Origin: Chytridium lagenaria
Lineage: Eukaryota > Chytridiomycota > Chytridiomycetes > Chytridiales > Chytridiaceae
Reading direction: 5' to 3'
Length of the DNA: 64,000 nucleotides
Assembly (NCBI GenBank): GCA_025449115.1
Contig: JAHLKC010000064.1
Span: 149,845-213,844 of the forward strand
This document shows, one piece after another, positions 1 through 10,838 of the stretch. Numbering within the stretch: the stretch's first letter is position 1; each line of letters begins with the position of its first letter. The notes below the pieces were generated by a model. The model saw nothing but the letters and a program-made list of their open reading frames with translations. It was not told the origin of the DNA and searched no databases. Made by a program: the position numbers and the translations under genes.

Positions 1-242
1 TCTCCCCCATCAACATCCCAAGACCCCAAGCGATCCCTCAAATCGCTCCTATCGCAATCCCGAGACCCCAACAGATCCCTAACATCTTTATGCCGGCGCC
101 TCAAGGATACGTGCCCCCGCAGATGCCGTCTTGGAACGTTCCTCGCGTTCCTCAGGTTCCTCAGGTCCCTCAGGCGGGGCAACAGGGGTATGCTGCTCCT
201 CAGCAGGGGTACGCTAGGCAGTGGGCTGGATGGAGGTATTAA
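1..242 (+). CDS. 3' end of a Pro/Gln-rich protein (partial)
   Basis: An open frame enters from the left edge and stops with TAA at 240-242. About 79 residues are visible. They are rich in Pro, Gln, Ile and Ala, with short PQ and VPQ repeats, and end in an aromatic tail (RQWAGWRY). Such tails are common in disordered RNA-binding or scaffold proteins, but no domain is visible and I do not recognise the family. It is convergent with the phosphofructokinase gene about 200 bp away. The steady codon use and lack of interruption support real coding. Confidence 0.6.
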   Translation, partial: SPINIPRPQAIPQIAPIAIPRPQQIPNIFMPAPQGYVPPQMPSWNVPRVPQVPQVPQAGQQGYAAPQQGYARQWAGWRY

Positions 243-439
243 GTGGTGAACGTGACAAAGAAATGTAAATAAGACACAAAAAAAGTTATTTGTTAAAGTT
301 GGCCCTTTTGATTTAATAAAATGTTTTTAGTGATTAATTATTTGAATGGCAATTACTTCTTTTTATACATCCTGAAAGAAGTCTATAAAAAACTAACGAA
401 AATATACATTTTGCAGATTTGAATACATGACGATTACTC

Positions 440-2597
440 TTAAACAAAATGAACAACATACAAAAACCCTTCACAACCTCGTATGTGTAGGTACACCTCA
501 TCCACCTTTATCTCTGGTGAAGGCAACCTCTCAACACCCTCCTCCTTCAAAACCGCCTTAGGGTCTTTCACGCAAAGGTCGAGAGGCATGCCTGATGCGT
601 CCAAGAAGGCCTGGAAACTACGCCCCTTGATATCCACCTTCTTACGGAACTGGACGGCTCGGGAGATGGGGAGGTGAACAAATTCGTTGTGGATGACGCC
701 GACGATCTGAACGAAAAATGAGAATGATGAGGGAGAAAGAGAGAAGGGAAAACGTGATGGGTTGAGATGTTGCTTACCATGTTAGTTTTTCCGGCCATCG
801 CTGCGTGAACAGCCATTTGACCGAGTTGGAGCGCAAATACGGCATCCGAAGCAACAGCAACGGCAGACCTAGCATCAAAACGTCAGCCTTATTTTTTTTG
901 AAAATAATTTTAAAATATAAAAAGAAGAAAAAGAAGCGATGCTCACCGAATAGAGTACGAAGGATCAATCAACTTGATGGTATGTTCCACCTTTAATTCC
1001 TTAATCGCTTCCCCAATTCGTTCTTCAAGAAAATAGCAATATCTTGGAACACGGGGTTTCCAGATATATCTTTTCCAAGGCCTCCAGGTGGTGCGCAGAG
1101 TTCTTGGCCGGCGCCTTCGGAAACGACAATGACGGCATGGGAGCGGTGCTTGAAACGGTCGAGGATGTTCCTTAGAGAGCGAGAACAGGTAAGTATTGGG
1201 AAAAGAGTGATGAGGAGATGTCGGACTTACTGGACAATGCAATCCATGTCAAAAGTCATTTCGGGGAGGAGGAGAAGGTTTACATCACCAGAGGCGAGAG
1301 CGGCGTTGAGGGCGATAAAACCACTCTCACGTCTGAAATTTGTGAAAGCCGTGGTTAGAATATTTATCAATTATAGGTCTAAGAAAGATCTAACGCCATT
1401 GCGAAAAGGTAAAATACAAGCGATTGTAACTTACCCCATGAGTTTGACAATACTTATACCATTCTTAGCGCTCCGTGCCTCCTCGTGTGCGGCGATGATG
1501 GAGGCTTGAGCCTTTTCGACGGCGGTCTCGAAACCAAATGTTCTCTCAACGAAAGCGATATCATTGTCGACCGTCTACCAAAAGCAAATGCACGTTTAGA
1601 CTATGGTCGAATGGGAGAACAAACATAGAAGTTTAGCAACAGGTGTAGTACCTTAGGCACACCGATGATCGCAATCTTCAGACCCCTTTTTTCAATTTCA
1701 TCAGCGATAGCCTTGGCGCCGCGTTGAGTACCATCTCCACCGATCGTAAAGAGCACAGAGACGTTGAGGGAAACGAGGTAGTCTACCATCTTGCCAATGT
1801 CTTGAGGGCCACGAGAGCTCCCGAGAATGCTTCCACCAAATTGGTGAATATCCTTGACGCGTTCCGTGGTAAGGTCGCAGATTGACTGTTTTGATGGTAA
1901 ACCCGCGCGTTAGTTTTTTAAAAGCCCACGATAAAGAATATTTATGAGTCATAGTGACGGAGACGGCTTCCCGGACGGCCGCATGCTTGTGCCACAGTGT
2001 CCGACGAGAAGAGAGGGGGTAGCAGACAAGATACTCACTGAGAGCTCGGGGACGAGACCTTCAAAACCGTAGCGGAAGCCAAGGACCTTCTTAACGCCGT
2101 ATCTGAAGATGCAGCAGTTGACGATAGCGCGTATGACGTTGTTGATGCCAGGACAGAGACCGCCGCAGGTGACGATACCTGCCACAATTTCAGTGGGTTT
2201 GAAGAAAAGCTTGGCTCTTGCGCCAGCCTTTTCGAGGGTTGCCATGGAGGGGCCGAGCGCAGGGCTGATTATTGACGGGGTGGATGTTAATAAGGATAAG
2301 AAAAGAGGAGGATGAGATAAAATTAAGAACGGAAGTAAAAGGAGTGTTTGATGGAAGACGTTTACCTTGCTAACACATTGGTGGAGGATGGTTGAGGAAT
2401 AACGTTGACGTGTGCATCAAGAAGGATTTCTTCGCGATCGTTGACAAAGGAGAGGCACTGGACGGGGCTTTCAAAAGTAGCCTATGTAGAAAAGAATGAG
2501 AAGCGATTAAGTTAGTTGGTTATTATGGTGGGGAGGGCATGCAACTTTATCTCACCTCTCCAAGACAGTTGATCTCCCAACCAGACTTGAGCGTCAT
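440..2597 (-). CDS. PFK: Plant-type ATP-dependent 6-phosphofructokinase
   Basis: Phosphorylates fructose-6-phosphate in glycolysis; expected to be cytosolic. Multi-exon. The chosen ATG at 2597 begins a 14-residue first exon ([14 protein letters not shown]) ending at a GT donor; the second exon (about 2385-2482) gives [20 protein letters not shown]. Diagnostic motifs follow in order: [17 protein letters not shown] (about 2150-2180), [11 protein letters not shown] (about 1710-1740), [19 protein letters not shown] (about 1520-1576, split by an intron) and [16 protein letters not shown] (about 1300-1345). In this clade GGDGT indicates ATP use, whereas PPi enzymes carry GGDDS. This is the short plant/protist form, not the duplicated ~900-residue PFK of yeasts. 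One frame break lies in a G-run near 1012-1016, where the residues on both sides still match the family. The C-terminus at 440-640 is open and ends VVHFV. Confidence 0.85.
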
Positions 2598-3439
2598 TGT
2601 GTTTAAGAATATGGGTAGTGATGAAGTCGGTATCCCAATGGAGTATTAATGTGGATAACGGAGGTAGTTTCCGAGTTGAAATCGTTTGATGACGAGTAGG
2701 TGTGTGAAGTGTGTGAGAGGTCGTAAGTGTCTCCCCTCTTTATTTATACTCTGGTGTCAACAGGGAGGTAGACGGGCTTGCTCGAGTGTGTGTGTGTTTT
2801 TTTTTGTTGATACCAATCGTTGTTGGGTGGATGAGTAAACGAACAACGATGATGATTGAAATTCAAAGTGCAAGAGTAAGATTGACTCATTCAAGGTTTG
2901 AGTTTTGTTCTCTTTTATCGATTAAAGCGGAACCATTGGTACACTATTTTGTGTGACACATCCAACAGCTTGGGTTCTATGCTTCGTCTTTGGTACATTC
3001 TCTGGAATATTTTAAATTAAATTGAAAGGTCAATGCCACTAAACAACCAAAATCAATGGCAATAACATAACAGAGGCAATGGCAACTTGAAGAACTTGTA
3101 CTTCTTAAACGACAAAACACAGGCTCACGTCAAAATAAGATGCCTTCCACTTGTAATGAATAACAAGCAAGTGCCAAATTCCTCGCCTAATCAACTCTCT
3201 AAGCCGATCATCTAACATATCTTTTAAACAAGTCACGGTTTCAGACGACGCGGTGTCGTAACCGTAAAGTGTATGTCTCGGTGAGAAGAATAACGTTGCA
3301 GAATATACCTCTTTGTGGCGTTAAGCGTATACTGGAAAGCAACAAGTGTCAGAAATGAGGCCTTGTTTTAACGACTCCCGCTTTGAATAACCACATTCCC
3401 AAAAAAAAAAAAAAAAAAAAAAAAAGGAATCAACCAAAA
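2598..3439. other. Divergent intergenic region PFK/TRM2
   Basis: This 842-bp stretch separates two divergent genes. Besides the TATA-like site near 2740-2750, it holds a short GT/T run near 2790-2805 and a 25-base A-tract (3400-3425) just upstream of the TRM2 start. I see no open frame that looks coding and no RNA gene. Confidence 0.5.
2740..2750 (-). promoter_or_regulatory. TATA-like box upstream of PFK
   Basis: The minus strand reads AGTATAAATA here, about 145 bp upstream of the chosen PFK start codon. It is the best core-promoter match in the 842-bp gap between PFK and TRM2. The assignment is by motif and position only. Confidence 0.4.
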
Positions 3440-6181
3440 ATGTCAGGAACTGAAGAGTCCATCCCCAATTCAAAGAAGCACGAGCTTGAACAAGATGACA
3501 CCGCCGAAGCCGCCGATGAAGGAGTCAAGCGCGTAAAGGTTTCAGTCGAAGATGCCGACGCCGCTGCACCGGCACCAGACTCGACCATGGATGTCGATGA
3601 CGAGGACGACAAGGAAGAGAATGTTGCGATTGCAGGTCCTGCAGGCCAGAAACGATATTCGCTGATGGTTTGCAACATGAACAAGAATGTGACGCAAAAG
3701 GAGTTTAAGAAGGCTTTGGTGAAGGAGGGTGTTGTGCATATCAAGGTTAAAAAACTTCATGGGAAGACTTCTGGGCAGGTTTGGTTTGCGGTGAGTTCGG
3801 AATTGGCACATTCTTGCCGTTTCGGTTTCTTTAGACTTGCATGTTACCCTTAAGAGCAGTGTACTTCTATGATGTTCATCACACTATGCCACATGGGAGC
3901 TTAATGACGGTGTTTAACCTTTTTTTTGCTTGTCTGCAGACTGAACAGGAGCGAAACTGAGGGCAATGAGAAGATTGATGGCCTTACGTTACGAAAGTCC
4001 ACAATGTCGACCGAGATGGTTGACGATTCTGCCGAGAACTCTACAAAGGGAAACGAGGGAAAGCAAGGTCGCAAGGACAAGGATGGAAGGAACAGACGGG
4101 ATGACCCACGGCCTGAAGTTGATGATGGAAAGTCGCCTCAAGAGAAAATAAAGGACCAAGTTACGCCATTGTGGAGGTTCGTTATTCTTTTGCCTTCCTC
4201 CCGTCCCCATCCTTTTTGTTAACAACGTTTTACGTAGAAAAGCGTATGATTTGCAGTTGAATGATAAGACGCTTCAGTTTAAGAATGCGTTTGGGGTCAT
4301 GAAGAAGAAGCTTACAGAGTTCTTATTCAACAAGGATATCACGAGGGAGAATAAGGAGCACCTTATGTGGTTGAAAAACAGGTGAGTTTTTTTTTACTGT
4401 AATTGTGGTTTGCTCTTTTTTTATCCGGTTTTCGATGGTTTTCTTAAAACATGTATAGCGGTATGAAAAGGGGGATTTGCCCCGTTTCGGATTGCGTACC
4501 GTCGCCGCAGTTGTCGGGGTACAGAACAAAATGCGAGTTTACTATCGGGTTCGACCTCGAGGGCAAAATTAGCGTCGGGTTTTTATTGGGACTTTACAAG
4601 GACGGCATCACCACTGTCATTGTAAGTTTTTGTTTTGTTTTTTTAATTTTTGTTCATTTGAGGGTGTTTAACCTGACCGTTCTTTGTGTATATAGTCGCC
4701 TGAAGGGTGTGACAATGTCTCAGAGCATGCGCTTAATATTGCAAAGGAAGTCCAGGTAAGGTTCGAAGTTTTTACTACGGTAAAGTCAATGTAGTGACCT
4801 GGATTTTGTTTTTTCTAACATAGGCTATCGTCCAAGATTCCCCATACGTTCCTTACGACAGGACTCATAAGACTGGATTCTGGAAGCTCATCCAAGTACG
4901 AACCCAAGATTCCGGGGAAGGTAACCGTACAGAGTTTTTCTTATGCTTTTACCATGGAGATATCCTTTGATTGACTCGAATTCCCGCCTTTTTTTCATAG
5001 CCATGATTATTGTGCAAGTGAGCTCACTTCACGCCACTCCCAAGGAGATCAAATCTGCACAGGACACTGTTGTCGCTCGATTCACTTCACCGGATTGCAA
5101 GGCGCCTGTCACGACTATTTTGTGGCAGATTCATGATGGCCCGCATAACGGCATCTCGGATTCAGCGCCGTTTGAACCTATTCTTGGGCCTGGATACATT
5201 CACGAGAACCTTTTAGGATTAAAGTAATCTTTTTTTTTCTCCTTTATTTTTTTTCTCCCCTCTATTTCTCTGCATCACATACTCTTGCAAAGTTACGTTC
5301 TTACGCGTTTTTTTGGGGGGGTTCTAGATTCCGAATCTCCCCTACCGCCTTTTTCCAAGTCAACACCCAAGCCACCGAAAAACTCTACAGCAAGATTGGC
5401 GACCTCTGTCTCCCCTCCGACTCCACCACCGACTCGAACATTGTCCTCCTCGATCTCTGCTGCGGCACGGGCACGATCGGATTGACGATGGCCCCCCGAG
5501 TGAAACGAGTGATAGGGATAGAGCTAGTCCCCGAAGCCGTTCAAGATGCCGAGGAGAATGCAAAGTCGAATGGGATTGAGAATGTTCATTATGTGACGGG
5601 GAAGGTGGAGGATGTGATTAGGGAGGTGTTGCCCTTTGTGAAGAATAATGGGGAGGTTGGGAATGTGGAGGAGATACAGGGGAGGAAACGGTTGGTGGAG
5701 ACGGGGGATGTGGTGGTGGCTGTGTTGGATCCACCGAGGAGTGGGGTTGGGGCGAGTGTGACGAGGGCGATTAGGGGGTGTGAAGGGATTCAGAGGATTA
5801 TTTATGTGAGCTGTGATTTCAATCAATCCATGGGGAATATTGTAGAGTTAAGTTTTGCATTCATTATGTTTCCTTTTTTCACGTTCCCTTCCGCTCCCCC
5901 TTTTCGATCGCCTTTCCCCTTTTATTATGTTTACGTCCCCCGTTCCCTCCTCCTCCACCTTTTGGCTAACTCTTGTATATAGTTTCTGTCGACCTCCTTC
6001 CAACAAGTTCAAGGGAATCCCGTTCCGACCTGTGAGAGCACTTCCGTTTGACTTGTTCCCGCATACGAGCCATTGTGAGCTTGTGATTGAGTTGAGGAGG
6101 GTTGATGATCCTTGCTTTCTTTTACCGCCTTTTGTGAACCCACCTCTTGCCGTTGAGGGTGGGGATGAGGGTGAGAAATGA
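3440..6181 (+). CDS. TRM2: tRNA (uracil-5)-methyltransferase, TRM2/TRMT2A type
   Basis: SAM-dependent methyltransferase forming m5U54 in the T-loop of tRNA. The ATG at 3440 opens an acidic tail (MSGTEESIPNSKKHE), then an RRM-like segment (KRYSLMVCNMNKNVTQKEFK). A hydrophilic linker ends DQVTPLW, as in TRMT2A. The catalytic part follows: GYRTKCEFTIG (about 4520), FQVNTQATEKLYSKI (about 5355), the SAM loop LLDLCCGTGTIGL (about 5450), the VLDPPRSGVG motif (about 5725) and IIYVSCDFNQSMGNI (about 5800), which holds the catalytic Cys. At least six introns are implied. The second exon breaks frame near 3957 (TEQERN then EGNEKIDGLTLRK), where one extra base restores the match to the family. The last exon ends GGDEGEK and TGA at 6179-6181. 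Confidence 0.88.
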
Positions 6182-7371
6182 GGGTGTCGCGCGTTGTAAA
6201 GTGGTTTTTGATGGATTTCTTTTGGTGTTGTGTTTCTTTTTGGGTTTTTTTTGTTTTTTGTTTTTTTTTTGGGTCTGGTTCACACTGTTTCTTTTTTCTT
6301 GGAAGAATGCCCCCCCCTTTTTTTTTTAGTACTGTTGGTGGTGGAGGTTGATAACGTTTGGGGGAAATGTTGGTACGGCGCTGTTTTTGTTTTTTTTTTG
6401 TGATTGAAGAGATGATAAACGTGGATGAACAGGTTTTAAAGCGTTGTATTGAGTGCCTGTATGTCCATGCTCTCACCTCCCTTTCAAAGAAACTAGTTTT
6501 CGCATACGTCTCACATATGTGCATCCCCGTCCACCAGCCAAACGATAACGATATGAGGATAAACCCCTGCAAACAAAAAAAAACAACGCTCACAACCGTC
6601 ATTGAATATAAAAAAATCCATGCATGTTTTTTTTTTTAAGCTCACACACCCATAAAACCAAAGACGCTTTGAAAACCTTTAAAAAAAAGCACACACAAAA
6701 ACAAAAAAGCACCACATATTTGAAAAACCAAAACAAAACAAAACACCAAAGCACAATTTTATACCATTTTTTTTAAACTATAAAATTGGGGGGAATCAAA
6801 AAAAAACTGGAAAGAGATGTTTTGGGGGGGATAATAAAAACGGCGATGCAAAAACACAAAAAGGGTTCCCTGAAAACCTTGAGATCTTTGGGGGGTAGAA
6901 GGGTTGTAAAAAAAAAAAAAAAGTGGAATTAAATACAGGTGCATTTAAGAAGGGGGGATAGCGGTAATAATGAATGGGGGGGGGGTTTCAATAAAAAAAC
7001 AAACGCTTTACAAAGCAATAACGAAATCCTCATGCAAAAAAAACAAAAAAAATAAAGGTAGGCAGATAGAAAGGAGGGGGGGGGGGGGAGTAGGAGGGAC
7101 AAAAAAAAAGGAGGGATAAGAGAGTTATTAGAAAAGGTCACGAATCATTCTAATCTAATCCCGAAAACAATTCATGTTTCTTACTTGGGTAGTAAAAACC
7201 AATATATGATATAATATAACGCAAAAAAAAGAAGGGCACAAATAAATGCCTTTGGGGGGGAGGGGGGGTAAATCTTGCCTATGAAAAATGACTAAATGTA
7301 TGCTATTGATGATAATAATTTTTTTTTTTTGTTTTCTGTTCGTATGTTGGAATAGGGAGGAGTGTGTGTTT
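6182..7371. other. Convergent 3' region dense in mononucleotide runs
   Basis: This is the gap between the converging TRM2 and SFP1-like genes. It is packed with A, T and G runs of 7-14 bases (for example near 6240-6330, 6900-6925, 6976-6987, 7074-7089, 7254-7268 and 7319-7330). A Lys/Gln-rich minus-strand open frame (6009-6602) is compositional and not a credible gene. I see no RNA gene. Confidence 0.5.
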
Positions 7372-9421
7372 TCACGGGTTCTCCACAAGAGCGCTATGAG
7401 CGTGCTCGATATGATACTACAAACAAAAAAAAAAAAACGGCAATAAGTAAAAAAGCAACAGAAAAAAGAGTGTTACCTTCAATCCATTCAAATTCTTATA
7501 TCTCTTTTCACAAGCCGCAACGGGACACAAGTAAGGTTTCTGAATAATATGATTCATCTCTGGATCCCCTGTATCCTCCGCATGTCCATGCACCATATGA
7601 TATTTCAACCCCCCGGGATTCTTATAAGCCTTAACACACCCATCCACACGACACCGATAAGGCCGATCCTCCTTCCACCCCTCCATTCGCCTCATCCGAT
7701 TCATTCCCATTCCCCCGTTTCTCCCGAATCCGGCGACGTGGATGGAAGCGGGACAGCATGGACGGGGTGGAGAGAGGAGACGCACAGGGAGGATTGACGA
7801 CGAAGGGTTTCTTCTCGACTTTCTTTGGGGATGGCAAAGGCCGTGAGCGTTGAGATGGGTTTGCGCGGTTTGTTGCGGAGAAGGCGTCCATGGGGGTCGG
7901 GTGGTCGCTGACAATAAGAGGGAGGGGGACCCCCACCCACTGCAATGAATTCGCGGGCGGCCAGGGCAGAGGATGGAGGCTTTCCGGTGGATGAGTGGGG
8001 CCGTTGTGAACGGGTTGGAGGAGCGGCGGTGGAGGCCCATGCGTGAGGGACGGTGGGACGACGGTGTTGGCGGGAAAACATTTCGTCGTCTGCGAAATCG
8101 TCTTCGTCAGCGTCGCCACCGTCCACCTCCATGTCATTGTGTTCCGGTTGAGTGGGCTTTCGGGTGCCGTAAATGTCGGACATGGCAATGTTGGAGGTGG
8201 AGGTGGGTGGGACGGTGGGTTGACGAAAGGAGGTGAGGAGGGTGGAGGGGGTGGCGGTTGTGGTGATCATGGTGGAAGAAGAGGCGGTAGGGGTTTGGTT
8301 GTAGACGATGACTCTTGTGAGATGGATCCCCGAAGACTAAGCTGTGGGAGAGGTGTGGTCACCGCAGTAGCTGGGAGATGTACAGGAGGAATGGATATTT
8401 GAGAAGAGTCTTTCCGGTCCAACGAGGCCACGTGCGCTCGAAGAAAGGCAAGGTCTGCAAAGGAAAGATTCACAGCGGCAGCTCGATCAGACTGGTCGTC
8501 CGCAGACAGGGATGAAGAAAAGTTTTGATTGTCGTCACTATAGTCCATGTCTTCATCCATGAAATCAAAGGGTAGGTCATCGTCATCGCCGTATTCAGAA
8601 TCCACTCTCACATGGCATTCTTCAAAGTGATGGAGAAGGTCGTGAAGGTTTTCGAGAGAGATCCCGCAGCACTTGAAGTCTTTACAGAATTGGTCTTCTA
8701 GGACGGCAAATTGAGCAAGATCGCGTGATGGAGAAGGGACGAGCATGGGCGATCGCTGAGCGAGTTGGTGTGCGACGCTATGATATTCAAAAAGAGAGAG
8801 AGAGAAATAGGTAGTGGTTGATAAAGAAAGAGTTAGATGACTCGAATAGTATAGCCAGCAAAACGCAAAGGAATAAATAAAAAAAAAGAGAGAGATATAG
8901 GTAGTGGTTGATAAAGAAAGAGTGAGATGATCGTATAGTATAGCCAGCAAAACGCAAAGGAATAAATAAAAAAAAAAGAGAGAGAAAAAGTGTAAGAAGG
9001 TCAAGACGCAAAAGGGGGGGCATTCGCTTGTTGTCCTTTTGCCTTCAAGCTTGTATGGATTTAAAAGCAGAGAAAAGGAAAGGAGACTCACTCTAAAAAG
9101 TTTTCCCTGGTCCATGACCTTCCATACTTTTGCTGAGACTCATGGCGACGGATGACGAGAGAGCCCATTCGACAAGCCAAAAGATCTGGACAGGGTTCCT
9201 AGCAGAGCCATTGCCTTTCTGTAGGAGCTGCTCATATTTCCAGAAAGGTACGGGCTTGGCGATGGTGGAGTGAGGTTCATTGAACTCGTCGTGTTGGGAC
9301 TGGCCCGACCGGGTCCGAAAAAGGAGGCGTTGATAGAGGCGTGGGAGTCGTCCATGAAGCGGCTTGTGTTGTTGTTGTTATTGTTGTTATTGTTGTTGTT
9401 TGGGATGACTCTGTCCATCAA
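7372..9421 (-). CDS. SFP1: SFP1-like C2H2 zinc-finger transcription regulator
   Basis: Nuclear C2H2 regulator of the fungal SFP1 class, which in yeast controls ribosome-biogenesis and growth genes. The N-terminus at 9421 has a poly-Asn run (from AAC/AAT repeats) and a Ser/Pro-rich segment. The first finger-like element (about 8610-8700) reads KCCGISLENLHDLLHHFEEC, characteristic of this family, followed by an acidic stretch. Near the C-terminus come two spaced fingers, YRCRVDGCVKAYKNPGGLKY (about 7610-7660) and YLCPVAACEKRYKNLNGLK (about 7480-7540). The second is completed after an intron by YHIEHAHSALVENP and TGA at 7372-7374. A frame break lies in a G-run near 7715. The second intron (about 8785-9090) carries a ~90-bp tandem duplication. 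The DNA-binding role is known for the family; target genes here are unknown. Confidence 0.75.
8790..8968. repeat. Two-copy ~90-bp tandem repeat inside an SFP1-like intron
   Basis: Copy 1 (8790-8879) and copy 2 (8880-8968) share the core ATAGGTAGTGGTTGATAAAG and the tail GCCAGCAAAACGCAAAGGAA. They differ by a few substitutions and small indels. The repeat lies within non-coding sequence between exons and looks like a recent local duplication. Confidence 0.85.
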
Positions 9422-10838
9422 GGGTTACCAGGTCTGTCGCTGGTAAAGGCCTTGAAGGACGGTGGCTCTGCATTGGCAGTGCCATCGTTCCTTCAGACGG
9501 GGGTGGAAGAGAGGGGGGGGATTTGGAGAATGTGATCGTTATGGTTGGGTTTGGGAGGGTATGCTGATAAGGTCTTTTTCGAGTGCAATGTCGTAGTGCT
9601 TCTGTGGATGAGGCGGATGGATCCAGAGCGAGCTGATTTCCAATGTAGAAGGCGCAGGTGGGGTGGGTGGGTGGTCAGCTTGCGATGCAAGTCGCAGTGA
9701 TTGGGGTCAATATATGAGTACAGCGCCCCGACGTGAAAAAGAGTTTGATGTTGGGGGGTGGAATACGCAAGCGAGTAGAGGATGTTTGCGCGATAATGAA
9801 CAGGGCTTTATTGTAAAGGGGGTGAGGGGGTCAATGGGTGTGTGGTGGTGTGTGGTGTGTGGGTGATAAGACGTACGTGGTGAGAGAGAGAGAGTGGTTT
9901 AAAGTGGAATAGAGAATATAGTATAGTAGTTTGGTAGATGGGACCAGAACAGCTACCATATATATATATATATATATATATATACGAATACGATGGGGAT
10001 GGGGAATGGGAATGGGAATGGGATGTTTGTTGGTTAGTTATTAGGTAAGTGATGGATATATAGCTAGCTATAGATGCAGGTCGTATGTAGGTAAATAGTA
10101 TAATATATAGTATTGTGTAGTAGTAGTATATAGTAATAAGTGGGTATGTATGGTTGGTTGGCTGGATGGATGGGTGGTTGGCTGGTTAGTTTGGTTAATT
10201 GTTGGGGAGGAGGTGCTTTAAAATTTTATTACTATTATTTAAATATTATTATTTATTTATTAATTATTTAATTAATTAATTATTATTATAATTAACTATT
10301 ACAATTATTTGCACAGAGGGTTATAAAATAATATAATAGATACATATACATTTATTATAAATTACATGCAAATGCAAATGAATGTAAATACATCCTATAA
10401 TATATATGGATATCCATATATTCATATAATAATATATATTATAGTATGACATATATAGTACATAGCAATATGACAGCAGCACAGTTATTAAAAGGTATTT
10501 ATATATATATTTATTCATTTGTTTGATGATAGAAAAAAGGTGAGGCACAGTCTTCTTATAAGTATTTATTATTTATTTATTTATTTATTATTTATTTATT
10601 CTTTATTTTGAACCTATAATTCTTCTATCTATATAGTATGTACAAACTAATATATCATGAATTAAAATAAATTAAACTCTTTTCAAAATGTATTTATTTA
10701 ATTTCAAATTCATTCATTCAAACAACAACATCAAATAATAACAAAAAATAATAATAATAATCACAAATAATAAATAAAATTGATATAATGAATAATACAT
10801 CAAGCAAGCATAGGGCGTGCGTCGTGTTATTTCATCTC
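9422..10838. other. AT-rich intergenic region upstream of the SFP1-like gene
   Basis: The first ~500 bp is GT/GA-rich and likely the promoter and 5' UTR of the SFP1-like gene. It is followed by an (AT)n tract, GGGAAT-type and TGGT/TGGA-type simple repeats (about 10003-10022 and 10151-10194), and about 550 bp of nearly pure A/T sequence (10210-10780). I see no coding frame. Confidence 0.5.
9958..9984. repeat. (AT)n microsatellite
   Basis: 27 bases of uninterrupted alternating A and T, roughly 540 bp upstream of the SFP1-like start codon. Confidence 0.95.

Noticed and set aside
6009..6602. 197-residue Lys/Gln-rich minus-strand open frame
   Set aside because: It overlaps the TRM2 last exon in antisense and is built from homopolymer runs; composition is not protein-like.
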